The position numbers and the translations under genes were made by a program. A stretch of DNA of 64,000 bases from Arthrobacter alpinus. GTDB taxonomy: Bacteria; Actinomycetota; Actinomycetes; Actinomycetales; Micrococcaceae. The stretch lies in NCBI RefSeq assembly GCF_001294625.1, contig NZ_CP012677.1:3782001-3846000 (forward strand), in the 5' to 3' direction. Below the pieces are notes generated by a model. It was not told the origin of the DNA and did no database searches. It worked only from the letters and a program-made list of their open reading frames with translations. Shown piece by piece: positions 51,627 to 60,827 of this stretch (position 1 is its first letter; each line of letters begins with the position of its first letter).

Positions 51627-53519
51627 GTGCAGTTCCACCACCACGGCTATGTATCCGGTGACCCGCGCATCCAAGCAGCAGCGGGGACCGGAATTGACCG
51701 TCCCGCGGAGCTTCCCGACGAGGTGGACGTGCTCATTGTGGGCTCCGGCCCGGCGGGCATGCTGGCGGCGGCCCAACTCTCGCAGTTCCCCGGAATCACC
51801 ACCCGCATGGTGGAGCGCCGCGATGGGCGCCTGGTAATCGGCCAGGCCGACGGCATCCAGGCCCGCAGCGTCGAGACGTTCCAGGCGTTCGGGTTCGCCG
51901 AACGCATCATCGCCGAGGCCTACCGAATCACCGAGATGGCGTTCTGGCGCCCGGATATAAAGGACCCCACACGCATCATCCGTGGCGGCCGCGCCGTCGA
52001 CGACGCCACGGGCATCAGCGAATTCCCGCACCTGATCGTGAACCAGGCCCGTGTGCTGGACTACTTCGCCGAGGTTGCGGCCAACTCGCCAACGCGTCTG
52101 ACTGCCGACTACGGCTGGGACTTCCAAGGTGTCGAGGTCACGGATGGTGTCGAGTACCCCGTGGCTGTGACGCTGGTCCGCAGTGCCGGGCCGGACGAAG
52201 GTGCCGAGCGCATTGTGCGGGCCAAGTACGTGATCGGATGTGACGGTGCCCGCAGCAAGGTACGGGACTCGATCGGCTGCACCATGGCCGGGGACAAGGC
52301 CAACCACGCGTGGGGGGTCATGGACGTCCTGGCCCGCACCGACTTCCCGGACATCCGCACCAAGTGCGCCATCCAGTCCCACGACGGCGGATCCATCCTG
52401 CTGATCCCGCGCGAAGGTGGCCACCTCTTCCGCATGTATGTGGACCTGGGCGTGGTGCCCGAGGACGACAACGGCGCCGTGCGAAACACCTCCTTGGAGA
52501 CGATCATCGCCAAGGCCAACCAGATCCTACAGCCCTACACGCTCGATGTCCGCAACGTCGCCTGGCACAGCGTGTACGAGGTGGGGCACCGCCTTACCGA
52601 CAGGTTTGACGACGTCCTTCCGCAGGATGTGGGGACCCGCACGCCGCGCGTTTTCATCACCGGCGACGCCTGCCACACTCACAGTGCCAAGGCCGGCCAG
52701 GGTATGAATGTCTCCATGCAGGACGGCTTTAATATCGCGTGGAAGCTCGCCCACGTCCTGGAGGGCCGCAGCCCGGAGAGCCTGCTGTCCACATATTCGG
52801 CCGAGCGCCAGGTGGTGGCGAAGAACCTCATCGACTTTGACAAGACCTGGTCCTCGCTGATGGCCAAGAAACCCGAGGAGTTCGATGACCCCTCGGAGCT
52901 GGAGGACTTCTACGTGCGCACCGCCGAATTCCCCGCGGGATTCATGACCGAGTACGCGCCGTCGCTGATCACCGGTGCTGCCACCCACCAGGGCCTGGCC
53001 ACCGGATTCCCGGTCGGCAAACGCTTTAAATCGGCCATGGCCTCCCGAGTCTGCGACACCAACCCGATCCATCTGGGTCACCATGCCACGGCCGACGGCC
53101 GGTGGCGCATCTACGTCTTCGCCGACGCCGCCCCGGCCGGTGCCGCGTCACCCGCTTCGGAGTTGGCGCATTGGCTCGCCACCGCGCCCGAATCGCCCCT
53201 TGCGGCAACGCCGCAGGGGCTCGACGCCGACGCCTGGTTTGATGTGAAGGTCATCTACCAGCAGCGGCACGAGGACATTGACATCAACGCCGTGCCCGCG
53301 GTCTTCAAGCCGTTCGTGGGACCGTTTGAGCTCACCGACTACGAAAAGGTGTATGGGACGGTTTCCGGAGATGACATCTTCGATGTCCGTGGACTTAGCC
53401 GCGACGGCGTGGTGGTGGTGGTCCGCCCGGACCAGTACGTGGCTGCCGTGCTGCCGCTGACCGCGACCGCGGAGCTGGGCGATTTCTTCGGGCAGGTCCA
53501 CACGGGTCAGAACGTCTAA
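51627..53519 (+). CDS. Single-component flavin aromatic hydroxylase (phenol 2-monooxygenase / MobA type)
   Basis: A 630-residue class A flavin monooxygenase. VDVLIVGSGPAGMLAAAQL binds FAD, the GD motif is FITGDACHTHSAKAGQGMN, and a C-terminal thioredoxin-like domain ends the protein, as in phenol 2-monooxygenase and 3-hydroxybenzoate 4-hydroxylase. GTG at 51627 follows GAGGAG. It is convergent with the homoprotocatechuate operon and could hydroxylate a monohydroxyphenylacetate to 3,4-dihydroxyphenylacetate, since no two-component HpaBC is seen. That link is inference; 3-hydroxybenzoate is an alternative substrate. Confidence 0.82.
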   Translation: MQFHHHGYVSGDPRIQAAAGTGIDRPAELPDEVDVLIVGSGPAGMLAAAQLSQFPGITTRMVERRDGRLVIGQADGIQARSVETFQAFGFAERIIAEAYRITEMAFWRPDIKDPTRIIRGGRAVDDATGISEFPHLIVNQARVLDYFAEVAANSPTRLTADYGWDFQGVEVTDGVEYPVAVTLVRSAGPDEGAERIVRAKYVIGCDGARSKVRDSIGCTMAGDKANHAWGVMDVLARTDFPDIRTKCAIQSHDGGSILLIPREGGHLFRMYVDLGVVPEDDNGAVRNTSLETIIAKANQILQPYTLDVRNVAWHSVYEVGHRLTDRFDDVLPQDVGTRTPRVFITGDACHTHSAKAGQGMNVSMQDGFNIAWKLAHVLEGRSPESLLSTYSAERQVVAKNLIDFDKTWSSLMAKKPEEFDDPSELEDFYVRTAEFPAGFMTEYAPSLITGAATHQGLATGFPVGKRFKSAMASRVCDTNPIHLGHHATADGRWRIYVFADAAPAGAASPASELAHWLATAPESPLAATPQGLDADAWFDVKVIYQQRHEDIDINAVPAVFKPFVGPFELTDYEKVYGTVSGDDIFDVRGLSRDGVVVVVRPDQYVAAVLPLTATAELGDFFGQVHTGQNV

Positions 53520-53529
53520 AAGGCACGGG

Positions 53530-53575
53530 AAAGGGGCAGGTCCGGCAGTGGGTTCACTGCGGGACCTGCCCCTTT
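53530..53575. terminator. Bidirectional terminator between hydroxylase and hpa operon
   Basis: Arms AAAGGGGCAGGTCC (53530-53543) and GGACCTGCCCCTTT (53562-53575) with a further inner stem GCAGTG/CACTGC. Ends with T on both strands; placed between convergent genes. Confidence 0.85.
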
Positions 53576-53620
53576 CGGCTGGGACTTTTGCTTGGGGCTT
53601 TTGCTTGGGATCTGCCGGGG

Positions 53621-53911
53621 CTACCCTAAGTCGACGACCTGGAATTCGAGCAGGTCCATGCCGCTGGCCACCGGTGCCTGGTCCGAGTGGTCGTGGCCGG
53701 CCCGCTTGGCGCGCCAATCCTCAAAGTCTTCCCGGGTTGCCCACTGCGTATAGACGAAGTAGCGGTCTTCACCGGAGACGGGGCGCAGCAGCTCGAATCG
53801 CTCAAATCCGGGGGAACCGTCCACCGAGTGCTTGCGGGCAGCGAAGCGCGCCTCCAGTTCGGACCCGGCCTCCACGGGGACGTTGAGTGCGTTTATGACA
53901 ACGATGGACAC
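53621..53911 (-). CDS. MhuD-like haem-degrading monooxygenase
   Basis: A 96-residue ABM-fold protein close in pattern to Mycobacterium MhuD: VINALNVPVEAGSELEARFA, SVDGSPGFERFELLRP, YFVYTQWATREDFEDW and a C-terminal ASGMDLLEFQVVDLG-like strand. The Asn in VINALN, the Trp in FEDW and the His in AGHDH fit the catalytic positions of that family. GTG at 53911 follows AAGGAG. It is the last gene after hpaI, 242 bases downstream, so it may or may not be in the operon. Role: opening haem to release iron. Confidence 0.8.
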   Translation of the reverse strand: MSIVVINALNVPVEAGSELEARFAARKHSVDGSPGFERFELLRPVSGEDRYFVYTQWATREDFEDWRAKRAGHDHSDQAPVASGMDLLEFQVVDLG

Positions 53912-54152
53912 GTGTGCTCCTTCCGGGATCCGGATCCGCCGGACCACCTGTCCTTCCACGCTACCGCAACACGGCCCCCGGCCATCTAGCCGGTGCCAAG
54001 ATACCCCGCTCTCACGAACACGGTCCCAACCCGCGAACGCACCGCAAAGATACACCGCCCGCGCGGGTTGGCCCCTGTTTCGGCCCGCGAAATTCACGCG
54101 GCGACGGGTTGGCCCCGTTCCCGGTGGAACAACGGCGGAGCGGAGCCCTGGA

Positions 54153-54962
54153 CTAGTAGCTGGCGGTAGTACCGGGGCCGGCCTCTGGAATGTACTTTGC
54201 GGCGAGGGCTTCGCTGCCCCGGGCCAGCAAGGCCACGTCGGCCCCGACCAGGATGAAGTCCACGCCTGCTTCGAGATAGCGGCGCGCGGTGGCCTCGGCG
54301 AACGCGTTGACGCCCACGGGCTTGCCGGCAGCCTTGGCCACCGTGATGCAGTGTTCGACGGCGGCGACAACGTCTGGATGCTCCTGCTGGCCCAGCAGCC
54401 CCATGGAGGCGGCAAGGTCCGAGGGGCCGATGAAGACGGCGTCCACGCCGTCCGTGCCCGCAATGGCGGCGGCATTCTCCACGGCCTCGCGCGATTCGAT
54501 CTGGACCATGACGGTGATGGTCTCCGAGGCCCGTGCCAGGTAGTCCGGGATTCGGTTCCAGCGGGCGGACCTGGCCAGCGCCGAGCCTACACCGCGGATC
54601 CCGAGCGGCGGGTAGTGGGCAGCTGCAACCGCGGCAGCGGCGTCGTCGGCCGTGTGGACCATGGGGATCAGCAAGGACTGCACGCCCAGGTCCAGGTACT
54701 GCTTGATCAGCACGGCGTCGTTGACTGGGGGCCGGACGACGGCGGTGACGGGGTAGCTGCGCACTGCCTGCAGCTGCGCCAGGATGGCCTCCAGCCCGTT
54801 GGGGCTGTGTTCGGCGTCGATCAGCAGCCAGTCCAGGCCGGAACCGGCGCAGATCTCGGCCACCAGCGGGCTGGCTGAACACACCCACATCCCAGCCAGC
54901 GGGCGGTCCGCCGCCGCCAAGGCGTCCTTGAAGGACGCGTCCGGTGCTACTCGAATCGGCAT
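54153..54962 (-). CDS. hpaI: 4-hydroxy-2-oxoheptane-1,7-dioate aldolase
   Basis: Last step of homoprotocatechuate catabolism: retro-aldol cleavage to pyruvate and succinate semialdehyde. The 269-residue class II aldolase of the HpcH/HpaI family shows LLIDAEHSPNG with the catalytic His, SLLIPMVHTADDA, a YPPLGIRGVG loop, QIESREAVENA with the metal-binding Glu and DAVFIGPSDLAASMG with the Asp. ATG 54962 overlaps the end of hpaH by 16 bases, indicating one transcript. Confidence 0.92.
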   Translation of the reverse strand: MPIRVAPDASFKDALAAADRPLAGMWVCSASPLVAEICAGSGLDWLLIDAEHSPNGLEAILAQLQAVRSYPVTAVVRPPVNDAVLIKQYLDLGVQSLLIPMVHTADDAAAAVAAAHYPPLGIRGVGSALARSARWNRIPDYLARASETITVMVQIESREAVENAAAIAGTDGVDAVFIGPSDLAASMGLLGQQEHPDVVAAVEHCITVAKAAGKPVGVNAFAEATARRYLEAGVDFILVGADVALLARGSEALAAKYIPEAGPGTTASY

Positions 54963-55732
54963 GTGATGGTGCCCATCTTTCCGTAGTCGGCAAACACGGT
55001 GTCACCCGGGTGAACCCACATGGGCCGGGTGAAGGAGCCGGCCAGGATGAGCTCCCCGGCCTTGAGCACGTCCCCGTGCGGTGCGATCTTGTTGGCCAGC
55101 CAGGCCACCCCCGACGCCGGGTTGTTCAGTACGCCGGCTGCCACACCGGTCTCCTCCACCACCTGGTTCTTGTAGAGAATGGCCGCCACCCAGCGCAGGT
55201 CCACGTCGTGCGGGCGCACAGGTGTCCCGCCGATGACCATGGCCCCCATGGCGGCGTTGTCGCAGATGGTGTCCACAATGGTGCGGCTCTCCATCTCGAT
55301 CCGCGAATCCAGGATCTCCAATGCCGGCACCACGTATTCGGTGGCGCGCAGGACGTCGAAGATCGTGGCGTCGGGGCCGCTGACATCCTCCTTGAGCAGG
55401 AATGCCAGCTCCACCTCGATGCGCGGGTGAGAGTATTGTTTCCACTCCACCGTGGCGCCGTTCTCCAGGATCATGTCCTTGAAGATGATCCCGTAGTCCG
55501 GTTCGGTGATGCCCGTGGCATACTGCATGGCCTTGGACGTCAGACCGATCTTGTGCCCGCCCAGCACCCGCCCGGCAGCCTCGCCGCGCTGGCGCCACAA
55601 GTTCTGCACCCGGTAGGAGTCCTCCACGGTCATGTCCGGGTACCGCGCCGTCAGCCGCGGCATCGGCGTCCGGGTGCGGCCGGCGTCGACCAGCTCGTCG
55701 GCAATGCGCGCAATGGTGTCATCATCAAGCAT
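54947..55732 (-). CDS. hpaH: 2-oxo-hept-3-ene-1,7-dioate hydratase
   Basis: Adds water to 2-oxohept-3-enedioate before the aldolase. The 261-residue enzyme belongs to the FAH-fold hydratase group. Visible stretches: [44 protein letters not shown] with the metal-binding Glu residues, and [20 protein letters not shown] near the end. ATG 55732 lies 12 bases after the hpaD stop. Overlaps hpaI. Confidence 0.92.
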   Translation of the reverse strand: MLDDDTIARIADELVDAGRTRTPMPRLTARYPDMTVEDSYRVQNLWRQRGEAAGRVLGGHKIGLTSKAMQYATGITEPDYGIIFKDMILENGATVEWKQYSHPRIEVELAFLLKEDVSGPDATIFDVLRATEYVVPALEILDSRIEMESRTIVDTICDNAAMGAMVIGGTPVRPHDVDLRWVAAILYKNQVVEETGVAAGVLNNPASGVAWLANKIAPHGDVLKAGELILAGSFTRPMWVHPGDTVFADYGKMGTITCRFE

Positions 55733-55743
55733 GGTGTCTCCTT

Positions 55744-56817
55744 TTAGAGTTGGTTGCCCAGCTTGAAGCCGCGGTCCTCGCCCGGTTCGCGGGTGTAGGA
55801 GAAGCCGTCGGCGCCGACGGTGACAGCCATTTCGGAGGCGTCGGAGCGCTGGATGACCGGCTGCGGATTGCCGTCCAGGTCCAGGACCAGGGAGGCCTCG
55901 GTGTACCAGGACGGTACGACGGCGTTCCCCCACCAGTCGCGGCGCTGGTTGTCATGCACGTCCCACGTGATGGTGGGGTTGTCCGGGTCGCCAGTGTAGT
56001 AGTCCTGAGTGTAGATTTCCACGCGGTGGTCGTCGGGGTCAAGGATGTACAGGTAAAAAGCGTTGGAGACGCCGTGCCGGCCGGGGCCGCGCTCAATGCG
56101 GTCGGAGATGCGCAGGGCACCCATTTTGTCGCAGATCTGGATGATGTTGTGCTTCTCGTGCGTGGCAAAGGCGACGTGGTGCATGCGTGGGCCGTCGCCG
56201 CCGGTCAGGGCGGTGTCGTGAACGGTCTGCTTGCGGTGCATCCAGGCTGCGTAGGTGACGCCGTCGGAGTCCTTGATGTCCTCGGAGACCCGGAAGCCCA
56301 AATCCTCCAGGTAAGCCCGGCCCTTGGGGACATCCGGGGTGACCTGGTTGAAGTGGTCTAGGCGGACCAGCTCACCGGCCGTGTAGAGGTCGTAACGCTG
56401 GGTCAGGCGCTCCACGTGCGTGGTCTCGTAGAAGAACTCGTAAGGGAAGCCCAGCGGGTCCTCAACGCGGACGGAATCGCCGATGCCCTTGACGAAGCCG
56501 TCCCGCCGGCGCTCGGTTCGGCAGCCCAGCTCCTTGTAGTAGGCCTCGGCGGCGTCCACCTCGGCCGGTGACTTCACCCTGTAGGCGAAGGCGGCGACGG
56601 CGGCCACCGGGCCCTTGCGCAGCACCAGGTTGTGGTGGATGAACTCCTCCAGGGAGCGCAGGTAGATGGCGTTCTCGTCTTCTTCGGTGACGTGCAGGCC
56701 CAGCACGTCCACATAGAACTCGCGGGACTTGGACAGATCGGTGACCACGAGTTCCATGTAGGCGCAGCGGACGATGTCCGGGGCGGGCACGGAGGGGGTG
56801 TGGATGAAGTCAGTCAT
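55744..56817 (-). CDS. hpaD: 3,4-dihydroxyphenylacetate 2,3-dioxygenase (MndD-like)
   Basis: Extradiol ring cleavage of homoprotocatechuate to 5-carboxymethyl-2-hydroxymuconate semialdehyde. The 357-residue protein has two vicinal-oxygen-chelate modules. Metal ligands sit at His155 (RLDHFNQV), His214 (RMHHVAFATH) and Glu267 (DDHRVEIYT), the same numbers as in Arthrobacter MndD and Brevibacterium HPCD, and the second-sphere acid-base His200 is present (RKQTVHD). Whether Mn or Fe is used cannot be read from sequence. ATG 56817 with GAGGAG upstream, 29 bases after hpaE. Confidence 0.95.
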   Translation of the reverse strand: MTDFIHTPSVPAPDIVRCAYMELVVTDLSKSREFYVDVLGLHVTEEDENAIYLRSLEEFIHHNLVLRKGPVAAVAAFAYRVKSPAEVDAAEAYYKELGCRTERRRDGFVKGIGDSVRVEDPLGFPYEFFYETTHVERLTQRYDLYTAGELVRLDHFNQVTPDVPKGRAYLEDLGFRVSEDIKDSDGVTYAAWMHRKQTVHDTALTGGDGPRMHHVAFATHEKHNIIQICDKMGALRISDRIERGPGRHGVSNAFYLYILDPDDHRVEIYTQDYYTGDPDNPTITWDVHDNQRRDWWGNAVVPSWYTEASLVLDLDGNPQPVIQRSDASEMAVTVGADGFSYTREPGEDRGFKLGNQL

Positions 56818-56845
56818 GGCGTTACTCCTCTTTGAGCGGGGGTGG

Positions 56846-58351
56846 TCAGTTGGCGGCGGAAGCGCCGAATTTGGGGGTGTGGACGGTGCCCAGCGTGATG
56901 TGCACGGCCTGCTGGTCGGTGTAGAAGTCGATCGAGCGGAAGCCGCCCTCATGGCCCAGTCCGGACGCCTTCACACCGCCAAACGGGGTGCGCAGGTCGC
57001 GGACGTTGTGGCTGTTCAGCCACACCATGCCGGCCTCTACGCTCTGGGCGAAGTTGTGGGCGCGGGTGAGGTTGTTCGTCCAGATGTAGGCGGCCAGGCC
57101 GTACTTGACGCCGTTCGCCAAAGCCAGCGCCTCGTCGTCGTTCTCAAAAGGGGTGATGGCAACCACCGGGCCGAAGATCTCCTCCTGGAAGATCCGCGCG
57201 TCGGGCGACACGTCCGCAAAGACGGTGGGGGAGACGTAGTTGCCCGTATCCAGGCCCTCCGGGCGCCCGCCTCCAGCCAGCAGCCGGCCCTCGGACTTGC
57301 CGATCTCCACGTAGCTCATGACCTTGTTGTAGTGCTCCGGGTGGACCAGCGCACCCACCTCGGTCGCCGGGTCGTGAGGGTCACCCACCACAATGTTCCT
57401 GGCCCGAGCCGCAAACTTCTCACAGAAGTCGTCGTAGATGCTGCGTTCCACCAGGATGCGCGAGCCGGCCGTGCAGCGCTCGCCGTTGAGGGAGAACACG
57501 CCGAAGAGGGCGGAGTCGATCGCGGCGTCAACGTCGGCGTCGGCGAACACCACGCAGGGGCTCTTGCCACCCAACTCCATAGACAGGCCTTTGAGGTTGG
57601 CCGCGGCGTTGCGGAAGATGGTCTGCCCCGTGGTGGTCTCGCCCGTGAAGGAGATCAGCGGCACGTCGGGGTGCTTGACCAGGGCATCGCCGGCGTCCTC
57701 GCCCAGGCCGTTGACCAGGTTGAACACACCGTGCGGCAGCCCGGCTTCCTCAAAGATGGTGGCCCACAGCGAGGCGGAGAGCGGGGTGAACTCGGCGGGC
57801 TTGAGCACCACGGTGCAGCCGGAGGCCAAAGCCGGGGCCAGTTTCCAGGATTCGAGCATGAACGGGGTGTTCCAGGGGGTGATGAGCCCGGCGACGCCGA
57901 TCGGCTTGCGGTTGACGTAGTTGATCTGGGTGCCGGGAACCTTCATGGCGTCGTCGAACTGGGCCACGATCAAGTCCGCGAAGAAGCGGAAGTTCTCCGC
58001 TGCCCGCAGCGCCTGGCCGCGGGCCTGGGTGATGGGCAGGCCGGAGTCAAAGGACTCCAGCTCGGCAAGCCGGGACTCCTGGGCTTCGACGGCGTCGGCG
58101 ATCTTGTTCAGGACGCGGGAGCGCTCCCGCGGCTTCATCCGCGGCCACGGACCGTTGATGAACGCTTCGCTTGCTGCGGCCACGGCGAGGTCGATGTCCG
58201 CCTTCTGCCCGGCCGCGGCCGTAGCGTAGTTGGCGTTGGAGACCGGGTCCAGCACGTCAAAGGTTTCCCCGCCAACAGACTCAACAAATTTGCCGTCGAT
58301 GTAGTGCTGGATGTGGGTGGGGAGGTTATTGGGAAGGTAATGCGCGGTCAT
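56846..58351 (-). CDS. hpaE: 5-carboxymethyl-2-hydroxymuconate semialdehyde dehydrogenase
   Basis: NAD-dependent oxidation of the ring-cleavage aldehyde to the acid. A 501-residue aldehyde dehydrogenase with Asn161 (PWNTPF), Glu259 (SMELGGKSP) and nucleophile Cys293 (NGERCTAGSRI). Operon position next to hpaD supports the specific assignment. ATG 58351 with AAGGAAA is preferred over an upstream in-frame ATG at 58369. Confidence 0.94.
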   Translation of the reverse strand: MTAHYLPNNLPTHIQHYIDGKFVESVGGETFDVLDPVSNANYATAAAGQKADIDLAVAAASEAFINGPWPRMKPRERSRVLNKIADAVEAQESRLAELESFDSGLPITQARGQALRAAENFRFFADLIVAQFDDAMKVPGTQINYVNRKPIGVAGLITPWNTPFMLESWKLAPALASGCTVVLKPAEFTPLSASLWATIFEEAGLPHGVFNLVNGLGEDAGDALVKHPDVPLISFTGETTTGQTIFRNAAANLKGLSMELGGKSPCVVFADADVDAAIDSALFGVFSLNGERCTAGSRILVERSIYDDFCEKFAARARNIVVGDPHDPATEVGALVHPEHYNKVMSYVEIGKSEGRLLAGGGRPEGLDTGNYVSPTVFADVSPDARIFQEEIFGPVVAITPFENDDEALALANGVKYGLAAYIWTNNLTRAHNFAQSVEAGMVWLNSHNVRDLRTPFGGVKASGLGHEGGFRSIDFYTDQQAVHITLGTVHTPKFGASAAN

Positions 58352-58390
58352 GGGTTGTTTCCTTTGCATCGGTTACGGAAGATTGGTGCG

Positions 58391-59074
58391 TTAGTGAAGT
58401 TGGGCCAGGGTGGCCGGTGCGTCGCGGTGGCTGTGTGCCAGATAGGCGTCGAGGGTGGCGGCACGGTGGGCGCGGGCGGCACGTTCTATGTCATCCGTCC
58501 CCGCCCCGCTTTCCAGCAACTCCAGCAGCGCCTCGTGCTCGGCCACAGATTCCTGGGCCCGGCCCGGGACGTAGCTGAAGGTGGAGGAGCGCAGCGTCTT
58601 GAGCCGGTTCCAGCCGCGGTGGACCAGGTCCAGGATGTGCGGGTTGGGACAGTTTTCAAACAGGACGCTGTGGAATTCCAGGTTCAGCGCCGTAAAGCGC
58701 AGGGGGTCGAAGTGCTCCAGGCAGGAACGCATTTGGGCGTTGATGGCCCGCGCGCGTGCAATGTCCCCCGGCGTGATGAGCGGTGCGGACAGTGCGGTTG
58801 CCGCTCCCTCCACGATGGACAGAGTCTGCATGGTGAACAGGTATTCGGTGGGCTCGATCCCAGCCACCGTGGCGCCAACGTTGCGTTCAAAGGTGACGAA
58901 GTCCTCGGCCTCCAGCCGGCGGATGGCCTCCCGGACCGGGACCACGCTGAAGCCGAGGTCCTCGGCGAGCTTGGCCAGCACCAGCCGGTAGCCGGGGGAG
59001 TACTCGCCACCTAAGATTTTTTCCTTGATGGCGGCGTAGGCGCGTTCTGACTTGCTGCCGGTTTCCTCGCTCAC
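58391..59074 (-). CDS. GntR-family regulator, FCD type
   Basis: A 227-residue regulator. Winged helix-turn-helix at residues about 10-75 (RAYAAIKEKILGG, VVPVREAIRRLEAEDFV) and an all-helical FCD ligand domain (LNLEFHSVLFE, AVAEHEALLELLESG-like) after it. Its GTG start overlaps the stop of the hpaG-like gene by four bases, so it is made with the pathway enzymes. It probably senses a pathway intermediate and binds the palindrome at 60601. Confidence 0.88.
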   Translation of the reverse strand: MSEETGSKSERAYAAIKEKILGGEYSPGYRLVLAKLAEDLGFSVVPVREAIRRLEAEDFVTFERNVGATVAGIEPTEYLFTMQTLSIVEGAATALSAPLITPGDIARARAINAQMRSCLEHFDPLRFTALNLEFHSVLFENCPNPHILDLVHRGWNRLKTLRSSTFSYVPGRAQESVAEHEALLELLESGAGTDDIERAARAHRAATLDAYLAHSHRDAPATLAQLH

Positions 59075-60543
59075 GGCTGTGCCGCCGGGTGGGGATGCGT
59101 GGCGGCCCACTGCGCAAACTTTGCCTTCCACGCCGCGTTCATCGGGTACAGGCCCTCCACGCCGTGGCCCTCGGCGACCATCTCGGCGATGAACGTTTCC
59201 TCGTGCTCCTGGGAGATGGCGGCGTCGGCCACCTCTTGCGCCAACGACGGCGGGATGACCAGTACGCCGTCGGCGTCGCCGACGATGATGTCACCGGGCT
59301 GGACGGTGGCACCGCCGCAGGAGATGGTCAGGTCCGTGTCCCAAGGGATGTGTTTGCGTCCCAACACCGCGGGGTGGGCGCCGGTGAAGAAGGTGGGCAT
59401 GTCCAGGGCCGCGACGGCGGCCACGTCGCGGACGCCTCCGTCGGTGACGATGGCCGCGGCACCTCTGACCTGTGCACGCAGGGCCAAGATGTCGCCCACG
59501 GTGCCTGTGCCGGGTTCGCCGCGGGCCTCCATGACCAGGACGTCGCCGTCGTTGAGGGTGTTGATGATGCGCTTTTGGGCGTTGTAGCCGCCGCCGTGCG
59601 TCTTGAACAGGTCCTCACGGTTGGGCACGTAGCGCAGGGTGCGGGCGGTGCCGGCGATCCGCAGTTCGGGGCGGGTTGATTTGAGCCCGTCGATGCTGAC
59701 GTTGTTCAATCCGCGCTGGCGCAGCTGGGCGCTCAGCGTGGCTGTGCCGACGCTGGTCAACTTGCGTTTGAGCTCCGCACTGAGGCCCTTCGGAGCCAGG
59801 CCGGCAGCCTCGGCGGAACCGTACGCGTCCTCACGGTCCGTGTCGGTGGCCTTGGGGCCGTTGCCGAATTCGGCCAGTTCCGTGGTCCCCTGCACGACGG
59901 CGGTACGCAGCCGGCCGGTGCTCAGACCTTGGGCCGGCGCGTCGACTTCAACCTCAAGGACGTCGCCGGGGACGGCCACAGAGGAGCCTGCGGGGGTGCC
60001 GGTCAGGATGACGTCGCCGGGTTCCAAAGTCATGAGCTGGGAGAGGTCGGCAATGATCTGGCTGAACGGGAAAATCAGCCCGGCCGTGGTGTCTTCCTGG
60101 ACCAGTTCCCCGTTAACCCAGGTGCGCACGCGCAGGGCCGCCGGGTCGATGTCCGCAGCCGGAATGAGGGCCGGCCCGAAAGGGGTGAAGCCGTCGCCGG
60201 ACTTGGAACGGACGTTGGAGCCCTTGTCCGCGTACTTGAGGTCGTAAACACCCAAATCGTTACTGGCGCTCACCTGCCCGACATGCGACCAGGCTTCCGC
60301 GGGGCTGACGCGCCGGGCCGCGGTGCCGATGATCAAGGCGATCTCACCCTCGTAAGCGAGAAGCTCGCAGCCGGCCGGGCGTTCGATGTCCGAGCCACTC
60401 AGGCTCAACGACGAGGAGGCCTTCAGGAAATAGGATGGCTTGGCTGGCGTGCGGCCGCGCTGATCGGCCCGCGACTGGTACGCCAGGTGGACGGCGATGA
60501 CCTTGCCTGCGGCCTTGATGGTGGCTGCGGTGACTTGTTCCAC
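59071..60543 (-). CDS. FAH-domain / RraA-like fusion, HpaG-type isomerase-decarboxylase
   Basis: A 490-residue two-domain protein. Residues about 1-235 are a fumarylacetoacetate-hydrolase fold (KPSYFLKASSSLS, ELLAYEGEIALIIG with the metal Glu pair, SASNDLGVYDLKYAD, GDVILTGTPAGSS). Residues about 255-490 resemble RraA/HMG aldolase-oxaloacetate decarboxylase proteins (GTARTLRYVPN, ALRAQVRGAAAIVTDGGVRD, GDIIVGDADGVLVIP). Enteric HpaG is two FAH halves, so here one half is replaced. In the pathway it should isomerise and decarboxylate 5-carboxymethyl-2-hydroxymuconate; the split of the two reactions is inferred. First gene of the operon. Confidence 0.85.
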   Translation of the reverse strand: MEQVTAATIKAAGKVIAVHLAYQSRADQRGRTPAKPSYFLKASSSLSLSGSDIERPAGCELLAYEGEIALIIGTAARRVSPAEAWSHVGQVSASNDLGVYDLKYADKGSNVRSKSGDGFTPFGPALIPAADIDPAALRVRTWVNGELVQEDTTAGLIFPFSQIIADLSQLMTLEPGDVILTGTPAGSSVAVPGDVLEVEVDAPAQGLSTGRLRTAVVQGTTELAEFGNGPKATDTDREDAYGSAEAAGLAPKGLSAELKRKLTSVGTATLSAQLRQRGLNNVSIDGLKSTRPELRIAGTARTLRYVPNREDLFKTHGGGYNAQKRIINTLNDGDVLVMEARGEPGTGTVGDILALRAQVRGAAAIVTDGGVRDVAAVAALDMPTFFTGAHPAVLGRKHIPWDTDLTISCGGATVQPGDIIVGDADGVLVIPPSLAQEVADAAISQEHEETFIAEMVAEGHGVEGLYPMNAAWKAKFAQWAATHPHPAAQP

Positions 60544-60600
60544 GAAACACTCCTGGGCTGAAGAATCGGCTTGAATGACGCCGGGTTGATCAAGTACGAA

Positions 60601-60612
60601 ATCGTATACGAT
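60601..60612. promoter_or_regulatory. Palindrome ATCGTATACGAT, likely GntR operator
   Basis: Perfect 12-bp palindrome with the GTATAC core common in FCD-type GntR operators, 58 bases upstream of the first hpa gene, in the divergent region shared with the Lrp-type regulator. Confidence 0.6.
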
Positions 60613-60827
60613 CAGCCTAGTCCTGTTGTCTGCGTCACGTCAACCGTTGAGCGCACATGTTTTATGGGGACGGCCCCGTGGGATTGCTTGGGAGGGGCCG
60701 TTATGGTGATTCGCCGCTGGTTGGCCACCATCGAATAACCACAATGGCCCCCGGGCGGCCTGTTTCGGAAGCGAGCCACGCCAGCCGGGAGCGGCGCAGC
60801 TTGCTGCCCACCACGGATAATGGAGCT

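Noticed and set aside
56774..59014. A 746-codon plus-strand open frame
   Set aside because: Antisense to hpaD/hpaE/gntR, whose products have clear catalytic residues. The antisense product is Gly/Val/His-rich without motifs.
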